Below, in pieces: positions 6,870 to 15,180 of a DNA stretch of 25,831 nt. The number at the start of each line of letters is the position of its first letter. The stretch's first letter is position 1. The position numbers were made by a program, and so were the translations under genes. The notes under the pieces are model-generated. The model searched no databases. It was not told the origin of the DNA and worked only from the letters and a program-made list of their open reading frames with translations. The DNA is from a virus, in the IMG/VR virus record IMGVR_UViG_3300020204_000335, positions 1-25,831 of that record; one strand, 5' to 3'.

Positions 6870-8332
6870 TATTTTTTAAAATTGATTGTAATAATTTCAT
6901 AATCAAAGTTTTCTTCATTGTAAACTTTAATTCTTTCAATGAGATGATTTAGAGTATAATTTTTTCTTCCTTTGTAAGTTAAGTTATCTGCAATGTCATA
7001 CAGTGTTGCTGACATCTTTTCTTTTCCTTTTCTGAGAACTCTTCCTATGGATTGTAGATTTCTGATTCTTGATTTGCTTGGTGATGCAAAGACCACATTG
7101 TGTAAGTTTCTAATATTGATACCTGTACTGAAAGTGCCATAAGATGCAACAATAATTGCATTGCTTTCCTCTTCGGTAATTTTTCTGATCAATTCTCTTT
7201 CTTCAGTATCCACTCCACCATGAACAAAAAATATTTTTCTATTCTCACTGGCATGACTATTTATGAGATCATATAATGGTTGTCCATGAGTTGCTACTCT
7301 ACTAAACAGAACTAATGTGTTTCCTTCTAAACTTAAAGCTAAGTTTTTGATAAACTTATTTCGTTTTTCATAACCAATTAAATATTGAACTTCTTCTTCA
7401 TAGTCGTTAATTTTATGTTCAGGATGATCTAGAAGAAGAACTTTAATTTTTAACTTAGAAAGGTATCCTTTTTTAATTAGTTCATCAGTTTTGATAAGTT
7501 TATATGTTGGACCAAACAATCCTTCAAGAACTAATTTATGTGTTTGAGATCCATCTAATGTTCCTGTGAATCCAAATCTATATTTGGCATCATGTAATTT
7601 AGACATAATGCTTACCAATGACTTTGATTTGAATTGATGTGCTTCATCCCCAATTACAACATCAAACTCATTGAAATAGGTCTTATCTAACTTGTAGATA
7701 GATTGCCATGTAGATATGGTTACTTGCTTCTCAGAGGACCTTTCATTACCCCCATAGACTCTATGACAATAAACTTCAGAGTTCCATCCATAGTCTTCAA
7801 AGTCCTTATACATCTGTTCTACAAGTGATGTAGTAGGAACAATCAGTAAGACTCTATTACCATGTTCTACAAAGTATCTAACAACAGAATAGATCATCAA
7901 AGATTTTCCTGATGCAGTTGGAGAAAGTAACAACTTTCTTTTATACTTCAAAGCATCATAAACACCTTGCACTTGATAGTCTCTTGGTTCATGACTACAA
8001 ATACTTTTCATGTAGTCTTTTACTCCTTCTAAGGAAATAGACTCATCTATTTCTCCAGGAATACCATAGTATTTGTTTTCTTTAAATTCAAAATTGTATT
8101 GGTGATTATCACAGAATGAAACTAATTTGTCTAGAAGTCCAGCATAGATTTCTCCTGTTTGAATATTGAATAGACGAATTTTTCCATCCCAATGCTTGCT
8201 TCTAAACTGAGGCATGAACTTTGCACCAGGAACATCAAAGGTAAATTGATCACTCAGTTCATATTTGATATGAGGTTCACATTCAACCTTCAAATAGATT
8301 TCATTCTTTTTGGATATGATAAGATCAGACAT
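6869..8332 (-). CDS. uvsW: UvsW DNA/RNA helicase
   Basis: UvsW is a superfamily 2 helicase. In T4 it unwinds R-loops, regresses stalled forks and drives branch migration, which shifts replication from origins to recombination. The 487 residues match the T4 length closely. The N-terminal domain (1-105) has the FMPQFRSKHWDGKIRLF signature of substrate recognition. The motor follows: the RDYQ motif at 117-120, Walker A SPTASGKS at 137-144, DEAH at 229-232, motif III TGT at 256-258, and motif VI QSIGRVLRKG at 427-436. All catalytic motifs look intact. The gene lies one base beyond uvsY and is coupled to the next gene by TAATG. Confidence 0.96.
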   Translation of the reverse strand: MSDLIISKKNEIYLKVECEPHIKYELSDQFTFDVPGAKFMPQFRSKHWDGKIRLFNIQTGEIYAGLLDKLVSFCDNHQYNFEFKENKYYGIPGEIDESISLEGVKDYMKSICSHEPRDYQVQGVYDALKYKRKLLLSPTASGKSLMIYSVVRYFVEHGNRVLLIVPTTSLVEQMYKDFEDYGWNSEVYCHRVYGGNERSSEKQVTISTWQSIYKLDKTYFNEFDVVIGDEAHQFKSKSLVSIMSKLHDAKYRFGFTGTLDGSQTHKLVLEGLFGPTYKLIKTDELIKKGYLSKLKIKVLLLDHPEHKINDYEEEVQYLIGYEKRNKFIKNLALSLEGNTLVLFSRVATHGQPLYDLINSHASENRKIFFVHGGVDTEERELIRKITEEESNAIIVASYGTFSTGINIRNLHNVVFASPSKSRIRNLQSIGRVLRKGKEKMSATLYDIADNLTYKGRKNYTLNHLIERIKVYNEENFDYEIITINFKK

Positions 8333-8333
8333 A

Positions 8334-8765
8334 TTACATTCCAGATTGGAACCTTAAAAACTCAATTGAGTTTTTGATTTGGTATGTTCTATTGGAAATC
8401 ATTTTTATAATTTCCTCAAGATATTTTAATATTGTATCATAATATTCTATTTTCATAAACATTTCTGATAGGTGAGCATCAGCATCAATATGCCTTTGCA
8501 TACCTTCTTTATCTCTTACTTTGTATGGAAAAGGTTCCTCTTTGTAAATATCAGGATCTGCTTTCCCTGCATAAAAGTTATAGCGTTCTAGTTTCTTTTG
8601 TTTGTATTGTGTCTCTGCACGTTTTCTTAACAAAGAAAAATTATTGTAGAGTTCGTAATACTTGGAGTGTAGAAAAGAAACTTTTAAAGATTCATTATGT
8701 AAATCATCTATGTTGATTTGGGAATCTTCCTTCCACATAGATTGAATATCATCAAGAGAGATCAT
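8334..8765 (-). CDS. uvsY: UvsY recombination mediator
   Basis: UvsY loads the UvsX recombinase on single-stranded DNA covered by gp32. The 143 residues compare with 137 in T4. Matches to T4 UvsY are the N-terminal MISLDDIQSMWKEDSQI (T4 MRLEDLQEELKKDVFI), the central YNFYAGKADPDIY (T4 LDYYSGRGDGDEF), and the C-terminal IKNSIEFLRFQSG (T4 IKHIQDMRAFEAG). The protein is basic and mostly helical. The ATG at 8765 overlaps the stop of the gp3-like gene as ATGA, so it is translated from the same transcript as a tail gene. The position after genes 23 and 3 is typical of marine T4-like phages. Confidence 0.93.
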   Translation of the reverse strand: MISLDDIQSMWKEDSQINIDDLHNESLKVSFLHSKYYELYNNFSLLRKRAETQYKQKKLERYNFYAGKADPDIYKEEPFPYKVRDKEGMQRHIDADAHLSEMFMKIEYYDTILKYLEEIIKMISNRTYQIKNSIEFLRFQSGM

Positions 8766-9313
8766 GGAATATCAGTAATAATTTTATAATAAGTATACTT
8801 AAATCTAACTTCTGCTGTAAAGTATCTAATGTCTTCTGCAGTAGCATCAAAATCAAGAGATGACAATGAAATTGGAAATAAGTTTGTAAAAATTACTCTT
8901 GCATTAGGAGTAAAATTGCTAGTTAAAATTTGAAGAGTTCCATCAGAGACTTCAAATAAGTTACCTTTTATTTCTGGTTCTGCTGATGTTGATGCTTCTT
9001 TAAAATCTTTATATTGCTCTAAACTATAAGGGAAACCTAGACCAGTCATCCAGTTCCAAATTTGTAAATAATTTTCTAAATTTTCATCAACTAAAAATCT
9101 CAAATTTAGATCATCAAAATCCATTTTGTCACCAGGAATAGGAATGTTTTTTCCATACCTAGTTTGCAATGCTACTCCTAAATTAATACCAGGAATGTTG
9201 GCAAAGTTAGAAAAAAAATCTACTTTAGGCGCTTTTGATAAATTAAATTTAAACCCAACTGGAGATAGAAAATTTCTATTCTCTGGTTGAGATTGCCAAA
9301 TTTCATTTGCCAT
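8762..9313 (-). CDS. 3: Tail-tube-fold protein, probably tail completion gp3
   Basis: The 183-residue protein has tail-tube superfamily features: FLSPVGFKFNLSKAPKV at about 15-31, a IPIPGDKMDFDDLNLRFL strand pair at 57-74, the NYLQIWNWMTGLG helix at 81-93, and a final strand pair near IRYFTAEVRFKYTYYKI. The same layout, a short basic N terminus, GD...F...L strands, a helix and terminal alternating strands, is seen in gp19 of this window. In marine T4-like phages the gene in this place, between 23 and uvsY, is usually called 3, the tail terminator at the end of the tube. The gp3 name rests on position; the fold rests on sequence. It starts just after the gp23 terminator and has no visible Shine-Dalgarno. 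Confidence 0.8.
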   Translation of the reverse strand: MANEIWQSQPENRNFLSPVGFKFNLSKAPKVDFFSNFANIPGINLGVALQTRYGKNIPIPGDKMDFDDLNLRFLVDENLENYLQIWNWMTGLGFPYSLEQYKDFKEASTSAEPEIKGNLFEVSDGTLQILTSNFTPNARVIFTNLFPISLSSLDFDATAEDIRYFTAEVRFKYTYYKIITDIP

Positions 9314-9337
9314 TTTTTTTTAACTATTTATTTCCAT

Positions 9338-9364
9338 AAAAAAAGGACCCCTTTGGGAGGTCCT
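9338..9364 (-). terminator. Intrinsic terminator after gp23
   Basis: Read on the minus strand, AGGACC pairs with GGTCCT and the stem extends by C-G and a T-G wobble to 8 bp around a 5-base loop, followed directly by seven T residues. It lies 19 bases after the gp23 stop and 25 bases before the gp3 start. This is the best intrinsic terminator in the window. It probably caps the very abundant major capsid message and limits readthrough into gp3-uvsY-uvsW. Confidence 0.9.
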
Positions 9365-9382
9365 GGGAGTTGTGAGTAAAAC

Positions 9383-10825
9383 TCACATAAGGTTCTTGAT
9401 AGCAACTCTTCTGTAGTATCTGTTGGTGTTAGCCTTGATTCTACCTTCACCAGCAGTGGTTCCTTCAGCAAATGGGTTGGCAACCATACCATATCTGGTC
9501 TTGAAGCCAATCTTGGGCTGGAAGGTGTCCTGACCAACGGCACGAACCATTTGGAGAGGAACATATGGGCAGTAGAAGAGACCTGCATCATAAGGGTTGG
9601 TTCCCTTATAACCTACAACATAATACTGCTCAGCAGCAAGGTTAGCAGCATATGGATCAATGTAAACCTTGAACTTACCATTGAGAACACCAGCAAAAGT
9701 ATTGCCAGTATCATCAACATTCAGGTTAGCATTGAGTGCAGGGGTGTAATCAAGAAGACCTGCCATTGTGAGTGCAGAAGCAACATCAGCAGAGCAGAGG
9801 ATTACATTACCCTTCCCTCTTCTTGTTCTTTGAGCGATAGCATTAGCATCTCTCTCAAGTTGGAACAGAAGACCCTTGAACTTCTCAACTGACCATCTAC
9901 CATTTGAGTCAACATCAAGGTCAAAGTAACCAGCATTTGCAACATTGGTCTGAGCACCAGTCTCAGCAATCTTGTAAATGGTTCTGATGACTTCTCTGTT
10001 GATCTCAGCAAGGATTTCAGTGGAGAGGATGTTTGCAAGCTCAGCTTCTGCATCCAGACCATGAATTGCCTTGAGGTCTTGTGCTAGTTCTAGGGTGTAC
10101 TCAGCCTTGAGTGCTCTGGACTTTGCAGTAACAGAGATCTTCTCAATGCTGAATGCCATCTGGTTGAACTGATCACCAGCAGCTCCTCCAAGTGCTTCAG
10201 CATCTTGGGTTCTCATTGCTTGACCAACTCTATACTCTCTACCAGTAGCACCTGAAGCATTCAGGGCAGCGGGGTTGAAAGCATAATCAGTCTTTTGACC
10301 AGCAAGTGCACCAGTTCCTACGAAACCAGTTGTACCAAAACCAACACCAGCACCATCATCTGAACCACCAGTGTAATCACCAGTTGTGGTGTTGTAACCA
10401 TCATCTTGTCCAGAGTATGCAGTATCTGGCTCTTCAAACAGAGCTTCAGTACCATTCTGGTTGACATACTTGCTTCTCATTGCAAAGATAAGTCCAGTAG
10501 GACCATTCATTGGCTGAACACCAGCCAGATCATATGCAACAAGGTTAGGCATTGATCTTCTGATCAATGAAATCAGAACAGGATCAAAACCTGCTACAGG
10601 GGAAGCACCAGCACCAGAGAAACCAGCATTGCCAGTTCCAGATGGATCACTATTAATGTTAGGTGCAGCCTCAGAAAGGAAACCTCTTTCCTCTCTTAAA
10701 AATCTTTCTTGGTTTTCTAACAGAACTGCGGTAACTGCTTTCTTATAAGGGTCTTTGATTGGATCAAGACCTTCTGCTTGAAGAAGAGGGGACCACTTGT
10801 TCTGCAATTGTTCTGAAAGGAACAT
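9383..10825 (-). CDS. 23: Major capsid protein gp23
   Basis: Gp23 forms the hexamers of the capsid shell. At 480 residues it has the size usual for marine T4-like phages and is a little shorter than T4 gp23. The N terminus MFLSEQLQNKWSPLLQAEG is typical. An LSE tripeptide at residues 50-52 is a fitting site for prohead protease gp21, which would remove the first 52 residues during maturation. Other conserved parts are LIRRSMPNLVAYDLAGVQPM near 90-110 and the C-terminal KIGFKTRYGMVANPFAEG. A strong Shine-Dalgarno (AAGGAG, 10840-10835) precedes the ATG, a TATAAATA late promoter lies at 10883-10876, and an intrinsic terminator follows. It is therefore set up as a high-output unit. Gene 24 is absent next to it. 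Confidence 0.97.
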   Translation of the reverse strand: MFLSEQLQNKWSPLLQAEGLDPIKDPYKKAVTAVLLENQERFLREERGFLSEAAPNINSDPSGTGNAGFSGAGASPVAGFDPVLISLIRRSMPNLVAYDLAGVQPMNGPTGLIFAMRSKYVNQNGTEALFEEPDTAYSGQDDGYNTTTGDYTGGSDDGAGVGFGTTGFVGTGALAGQKTDYAFNPAALNASGATGREYRVGQAMRTQDAEALGGAAGDQFNQMAFSIEKISVTAKSRALKAEYTLELAQDLKAIHGLDAEAELANILSTEILAEINREVIRTIYKIAETGAQTNVANAGYFDLDVDSNGRWSVEKFKGLLFQLERDANAIAQRTRRGKGNVILCSADVASALTMAGLLDYTPALNANLNVDDTGNTFAGVLNGKFKVYIDPYAANLAAEQYYVVGYKGTNPYDAGLFYCPYVPLQMVRAVGQDTFQPKIGFKTRYGMVANPFAEGTTAGEGRIKANTNRYYRRVAIKNLM

Positions 10826-10875
10826 TTGCTTTTTCTCCTTGGTTTGTCTTGTTAAAGTGTGTTTTTAACTACGAA

Positions 10876-10883
10876 TATTTATA
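10876..10883 (-). promoter_or_regulatory. Late promoter of gp23
   Basis: A perfect TATAAATA, the T4 late-promoter core read by gp55-RNA polymerase, lies on the minus strand. By T4 geometry the transcript would start near 10870, giving a leader of about 45 bases that carries the AAGGAG ribosome site of gp23. Confidence 0.85.
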
Positions 10884-10896
10884 ATTTAGGTTGTTT

Positions 10897-12045
10897 TCAC
10901 TTAGAGAATTTACCTAGTGCTCTGAGGTAAGCATTCATTTGAGGACCATAATCCTCATTTACTCCTTCAGTCAACACTTCCTCTCTATTTGAAGAAACTA
11001 GAACTTTGTTAAAGTATGACTCTTTAAGAGCCTCCAGTTTGCCTCTATAGTCTGTTTCACTTTCAAACTCAACACCTTCAGCAAGACTTGCAAGTTTTTC
11101 CTTCTGAGTTAAAGCTAACCCTTCAGAAACATCGTTTAGGATTGTATCACTTACAGCCTCACTAAGCCTTTGATTTAACTGAACATTTCTTTCGATTTGT
11201 TCGTTGAGTTTTTCCTCCATTTCATCAAGTCTTTCTACCATACCTTCTAGAACATCATATCTATCTTCAGGGATTTCTACATAATGTTCTTCAAAAAGTC
11301 CCTTGAGACCTTGCATAAAGGATTCTGATAGTTCTGATTTGATTCCTGTTTCTACTTGAAGAGCATTCTCAGTGAGCCACTCTTCTGAAACATACTCAAG
11401 ATAAGAATCAACTCTTGCAGTTAATTCTTCTTTGATTGCGGTAACTTCTTCTACAAGGGTTCTTTCATACTCTTCTTGAAGAGATTCCATTACAGAAATG
11501 ACCTTTGATTTAACAGCAGCCTCAAAAATTGTTGCTGCTTTTGATAGAGTTTCCTCAGAAAGATCTTCTTGACCCATAAGGGCAGAAATGTCTTCTGAGT
11601 AATCTACAGGTTCACCAACAATTTGATCTAGTCTTTCTTGGAGAGAAGGAATCTCTTCTTCAGTTTCTTCTTCAGAAACTAATTCTTGATCTTCCAATAC
11701 TTCTTCTTCCTCTACAACCAGATCCTCATCCTCAGTTTCAGTCTCCTCATAAGACATTGCTGACTTATTAGCATGTGGCATTGGATCAGGAGCCTTAGCA
11801 CCTTTGTTTACCACATTGGAAACTTTGGATAGAGTTCTGCCAGGAGTTTTGAGTTTATTAGACTCATCATCTGGTCTTGAATTGGTAGGAGTTGGTCCTC
11901 CAAGATCTTCCACTGAAGAATTTAAACCTTCACCTGGAATGTTTGCCTTGGGCATACCTTCTGCAGGTTTAGCGTTTTTGTTTACAGCAGTGACAGATTT
12001 TTTAGTAGATACTTCCATTTCTTGTAAATCGTTACCGACACTCAT
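10897..12045 (-). CDS. 22: Prohead core scaffold protein gp22
   Basis: Gp22 is the main internal scaffold around which the prohead assembles; gp21 later degrades it. The 382 residues exceed the 269 of T4 gp22, mainly through an N-terminal half that is Gly/Pro/Ser-rich (residues 20-95) and then extremely acidic (about 100-131, with ETETEDEDLVVEEEE). The C-terminal half is helical with heptads (MVERLDEMEEKLNEQIERN) and ends LRALGKFSK. Several LxE or IxE tripeptides suit gp21 cleavage. A Shine-Dalgarno CGGAG (12057-12053) and a TATAAATA promoter (12091-12084) precede it. The assignment rests on position, charge and the coiled-coil core between 21 and 23. Confidence 0.92.
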   Translation of the reverse strand: MSVGNDLQEMEVSTKKSVTAVNKNAKPAEGMPKANIPGEGLNSSVEDLGGPTPTNSRPDDESNKLKTPGRTLSKVSNVVNKGAKAPDPMPHANKSAMSYEETETEDEDLVVEEEEVLEDQELVSEEETEEEIPSLQERLDQIVGEPVDYSEDISALMGQEDLSEETLSKAATIFEAAVKSKVISVMESLQEEYERTLVEEVTAIKEELTARVDSYLEYVSEEWLTENALQVETGIKSELSESFMQGLKGLFEEHYVEIPEDRYDVLEGMVERLDEMEEKLNEQIERNVQLNQRLSEAVSDTILNDVSEGLALTQKEKLASLAEGVEFESETDYRGKLEALKESYFNKVLVSSNREEVLTEGVNEDYGPQMNAYLRALGKFSK

Positions 12046-12079
12046 TTGTATACTCCGAATAAAATCTTTTTTATTCTTA

Positions 12080-12091
12080 TATTTATTTATA
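12080..12091 (-). promoter_or_regulatory. Late promoter of gp22, tandem core
   Basis: TATAAATA at 12091-12084 overlaps a second core, AATAAATA, at 12087-12080. The pair sits between the gp21 stop and the gp22 start. Initiation near 12078 would give a leader of about 33 bases with the CGGAG ribosome site. Confidence 0.8.
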
Positions 12092-12093
12092 AT

Positions 12094-12744
12094 TTATAGA
12101 TTTAAGAGATAATCTGCAAACACTTTTAGTTTAGTTTGCTCAGTTAATTTTTTTTGATGTGCAAGACGTTCAATTTTTTGTCTTGACTCTGCGGCATTCA
12201 TTTCTTTAAGAATTCCACCATCCCAAACCCACTCTTTACCTTCCATGATACCTTCAACAAAAGCATCTGGTGCAGAAGGATCTGCTACAATATCAGCAGC
12301 AGTGGCAAGCATAAAGTCATCACTGACATACTTAACGCCATTTTTTTCAACTATAGAACCAATACCTCTTGAAGAAACACCAAGTTTTACACCTTCACCA
12401 AGAAGTGACTTGGCAATATTCCCCATTGGAGTGTCAAGAAGTTTTGCTTTCCCAATGAAATTATTTCCTTCCCTTTTCAAACTTGTGATCATGTGAGAAA
12501 CACGATCTAAGTTTACTGTTGGACCGTCAGGGTGTCCAAGTTCACCTAATGCTCTACCACTTTCAATAAAACTAGTATGATACCTAGAAACTTCTCTTTC
12601 TAGAATAGACATTGGATAGCATCTGCCATTCCTATTGGTAATTTCTGCTTGTAAAAATGGTCCCTGAATATACAGGGTCTGTTTTCCATTTCTTTCTTCA
12701 GTAATAATTTCTACTGATTCTATTTCTTCTGTGATAAGTTTCAT
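12094..12744 (-). CDS. 21: Prohead core protease gp21
   Basis: Gp21 is the serine protease that is built into the prohead and cleaves scaffold and capsid proteins at LxE/IxE sites. The 216 residues match the T4 length (212). The likely catalytic His is H71 in ELGHPDGPTVNLDRVSHMI, and the likely nucleophile is a serine in GVSSRG (124-125). The ADPSAPDAFVEGI stretch at 154-166 is typical of the family. The C-terminal 40 residues are charged and helical, as in the self-processed tail of T4 gp21. The gene is 4 bases from the preceding structural gene. It shares the promoter at 13480-13473 with the two genes upstream. Confidence 0.95.
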   Translation of the reverse strand: MKLITEEIESVEIITEERNGKQTLYIQGPFLQAEITNRNGRCYPMSILEREVSRYHTSFIESGRALGELGHPDGPTVNLDRVSHMITSLKREGNNFIGKAKLLDTPMGNIAKSLLGEGVKLGVSSRGIGSIVEKNGVKYVSDDFMLATAADIVADPSAPDAFVEGIMEGKEWVWDGGILKEMNAAESRQKIERLAHQKKLTEQTKLKVFADYLLNL

Positions 12745-12748
12745 TAGA

Positions 12749-13288
12749 TTATGCCTGAGATGCTATTTGAACTTCTGCAATATGAAGATGTGCATTACTT
12801 GCTTCTGGGAATACTTCAACTTTAACGCATCTCGAAACAATAGCATTTGTTACAGTTAGTGCACCACCAACTGCAGTGCTATTGAAATCAAGAGTAATTG
12901 AAGATTCTGTCTTGGAAAGAACTTGAGCAAATGAAGTATTGATTCCAGTATGCTGTGATCCAAGAATACTTACATGATCATTTACAGAAAATGGGTTTCC
13001 AAAATTTTCACCAAATGTAATGACTGTATTTGTTCCTGTAGTAATTCCTGAAATTTTTTGTCTTGCAACTCTTTCTTTAATAATTTCACTGGTGTTTTCT
13101 GGAATTAGGAAAGATGATTCACTACTTGCCCCAGCAACATTATTTCCATCTTTAATTGCAATATGACATCCAGAACCAGAAGCAGTTAATCTCAAATAAC
13201 CAGTTTGAAGATTAATTACACCACTAGTAGCAATTCCATTATTTGGTGGAATTACTGATGTAATATTTTGGACAATTTTTAAAGCCAT
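12749..13288 (-). CDS. Probable virion structural protein between gp67 and gp21
   Basis: This 179-residue protein is beta-rich and low in charge: long runs of Thr, Ser, Gly, Val and Ile, no cluster of catalytic residues and no transmembrane helix. It begins MALKIVQNITSVIPPNNGIA and has SGITTGTNTVITFGENFGNP at about residue 80, a phrase style shared with phage structural proteins. I recall similar uncharacterised proteins just before gene 21 in marine T4-like phages. In T4 gene 68, a small prohead core protein, occupies this place, but this protein looks unlike a helical core protein. Decoration or neck are possible roles. The ATG shares one base with the stop of the 53-residue gene (TAATG), so the two are coupled. 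Confidence 0.82.
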   Translation of the reverse strand: MALKIVQNITSVIPPNNGIATSGVINLQTGYLRLTASGSGCHIAIKDGNNVAGASSESSFLIPENTSEIIKERVARQKISGITTGTNTVITFGENFGNPFSVNDHVSILGSQHTGINTSFAQVLSKTESSITLDFNSTAVGGALTVTNAIVSRCVKVEVFPEASNAHLHIAEVQIASQA

Positions 13289-13449
13289 TACTCTTCCTCT
13301 GAACCAAACATTGATTGGGAAATAACTGGGGTAATTTCATCAATTCTTGATGATGATTTGGTATAAAGAATCTCTTTGATTTTGTCTGAGATTTCTTCAG
13401 GTGATCCATTTGATAGGACCAAATCCATTAAGTCATTACTAGATTCCAT
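13288..13449 (-). CDS. 67: Small prohead core protein, gp67-like, 53 residues
   Basis: The frame runs from ATG at 13449 to TAA at 13290-13288 and overlaps the next ATG by one base. The product begins MESSNDLMDLVLSNGSPEEI and ends ITPVISQSMFGSEEE. It is short, acidic and helical. The pattern of an N-terminal helix, a DKIKEILYTKSSSRIDEI helix and a C-terminal MFG-acidic tail fits the small gp67-like core peptides coded right after portal gene 20. T4 gp67 is about 80 residues with a longer acidic tail. Position and coupling are good; the name is tentative. A TATAAATA promoter 24 bases upstream and the absence of a Shine-Dalgarno suggest a short leader. Confidence 0.7.
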   Translation of the reverse strand: MESSNDLMDLVLSNGSPEEISDKIKEILYTKSSSRIDEITPVISQSMFGSEEE

Positions 13450-13472
13450 ATAAAGTCAAAACAGTATAAAAG

Positions 13473-13480
13473 TATTTATA
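13473..13480 (-). promoter_or_regulatory. Late promoter for gp67-like, structural protein and gp21
   Basis: A perfect TATAAATA overlaps the last codons of portal gene 20. Initiation near 13467 would leave a leader of only about 18 bases before the 53-residue gene. It would drive a three-gene unit ending before the gp22 promoter. Confidence 0.8.
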
Positions 13481-15149
13481 TTTCAGCAGCCTTGGCATTT
13501 ATTGTGGTTGCTGATGTGGCACCCTTAATATCAGGTTCTTTGGGATTGGCACCTATGGTTTGATTTCCTGCTGCCATTGGTTCTAGAGGCATCCCATCTG
13601 GACCAACTGGGGGCATTAGTTTTGGATCAGGATATACGCCATCTTTAATTTCTTTTTGAATCAGTTTATCTTCATCCACAATTTCTTGATCTGTTTGTCT
13701 TAGGATTTTTCTTCTTACATAATCTCTTGAATAGTAAGTTCCAATATAAGGTTCAATGGCAACCATCAGATTTAATCTTTCATTCATTAACTCAGTATCT
13801 TTAAGTTCTGAGAAATGTCCATCATAAAGATAATCATATTGAATATGATCACTCATTTTTTCCCAATCTTCTGGGGTGATAATATTTTTAAGGATCAGTT
13901 GAGTTTTTAGCATGTCATGAAAAACATTGCTAAATCTTTTTCTCAACCTTCCAACAAACTTACCAAACATCAATTCATCTCTAAGAATTTCAGATGAACG
14001 TCCTAAATTAAATCCACCATCAGAAGCAGTTCTTGATTCTGGAACATTTAATGCCCTGAATAATTTTTTTTGGAAATATTGGACATCAGTTAATTCTCCA
14101 AGATTTTGTCCACCAGGAAGAGTAGTAATTTCTGTTCCTCTACCACCTTCTCTTCTTGGAAGCCAGAAGTCTTCCATCATACTCATAAACTTTTTATCAT
14201 CACGCATTTCTCCTGTAGATGCATCATAAACAAGTTTATTTCTATACCTGTTCATCACATCTCTAAGATATTGCTCTGCTTTAATCTTAGGAAGATTGCC
14301 AACATCAATATAGAAAATCCTACGTTCTGGTGCTCTTGACAATCTATAGATAACCAAAGCATCCTCAATCATTCTTAATTGATTGAGTGCTTTGATTGCT
14401 TTATGTAAATATGACAGTGTAAGTTGTCTATTTCTATCAACAAGACCTGAGGTTACAAAGGTAACTGCATCCTTTGCAATCTTAATTCCCCTATTAGTTG
14501 ATCCTATTTTCTGAATATGACCTTGTGGATAGAAAATAAAATACTCATCAATCTCAGGTTCTTTGAATGATGTTGGATTATTTGGATCTAAATTATTTAA
14601 ATAATTAGAACCTAAATTTACTTTACTATCTTCGTCTTTCTTTTGCACTCTCATAAATCTTGTTTTGAGTGCATCCATAAATCTAATGTCCCGAATACCT
14701 TCTTCAGGATGCTTAAGATCTATGACTTTGTGGTATAAAATTCTTCCATCAATATACCAATTCTTAAAAATTTCATGTGCTTTTTTATCAAAGTCCATGA
14801 GGTCTTTGATATATTTAAACTCATCTCTAATAACTTTTTTTAATCCATCACTGGCATTTAAATTACTAAGTTCTATCTCTACAGGAGAATCATTTAGGTC
14901 ACTTACAATTGCTTCATTCACAACATTTTCAATGGCACTATCACACTCTGGGTGAAGTGACATTTCTCTATATCTTTTAATTAGATCATATTCGTTTCTA
15001 TAGACACCCTCAATATCTACATACTGACCATAAAACCCACTAGTTAGATAATAGTCAACCCCATCCTCATTATTTTCTGGGATGGGGGAGACTGCATCCT
15101 TTGGTAATTTATTTTCGTCATCAATAGAAAACCCAAAAAGTCTTGCCAT
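13476..15149 (-). CDS. 20: Portal vertex protein gp20
   Basis: Gp20 forms the dodecameric portal through which DNA is packed and to which the neck binds. The 557 residues match the family (T4 524). Conserved pieces are the N-terminal MARLFGFSIDD, YREMSLHPECDSAIENVVNE near 62-81, SRAPERRIFYIDVGNLP near 270, and the LPGGQNLGELTDVQYFQKKL segment near 345-365. The C-terminal 50 residues are Pro/Gly-rich and end in a low-complexity Ala/Thr tail, usual in the marine group. No clear Shine-Dalgarno precedes the ATG at 15149, and gp19 ends 31 bases upstream. The 3' end contains the late promoter of the next unit. Confidence 0.96.
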   Translation of the reverse strand: MARLFGFSIDDENKLPKDAVSPIPENNEDGVDYYLTSGFYGQYVDIEGVYRNEYDLIKRYREMSLHPECDSAIENVVNEAIVSDLNDSPVEIELSNLNASDGLKKVIRDEFKYIKDLMDFDKKAHEIFKNWYIDGRILYHKVIDLKHPEEGIRDIRFMDALKTRFMRVQKKDEDSKVNLGSNYLNNLDPNNPTSFKEPEIDEYFIFYPQGHIQKIGSTNRGIKIAKDAVTFVTSGLVDRNRQLTLSYLHKAIKALNQLRMIEDALVIYRLSRAPERRIFYIDVGNLPKIKAEQYLRDVMNRYRNKLVYDASTGEMRDDKKFMSMMEDFWLPRREGGRGTEITTLPGGQNLGELTDVQYFQKKLFRALNVPESRTASDGGFNLGRSSEILRDELMFGKFVGRLRKRFSNVFHDMLKTQLILKNIITPEDWEKMSDHIQYDYLYDGHFSELKDTELMNERLNLMVAIEPYIGTYYSRDYVRRKILRQTDQEIVDEDKLIQKEIKDGVYPDPKLMPPVGPDGMPLEPMAAGNQTIGANPKEPDIKGATSATTINAKAAEI

Positions 15150-15180
15150 ATTGTAAAGTTAAACGCCTATTATAATCTAT

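Noticed and set aside
7258-7265. CATAAATA late-promoter-like sequence
   Set aside because: It lies inside uvsW with no gene start nearby and fits coding sequence by chance.
9325-9332. AATAAATA resembling the cyanophage late-promoter core upstream of gp3
   Set aside because: It lies only 12 bases from the gp3 start, which would leave almost no leader, and it sits in an AT-rich tract; chance is likely.
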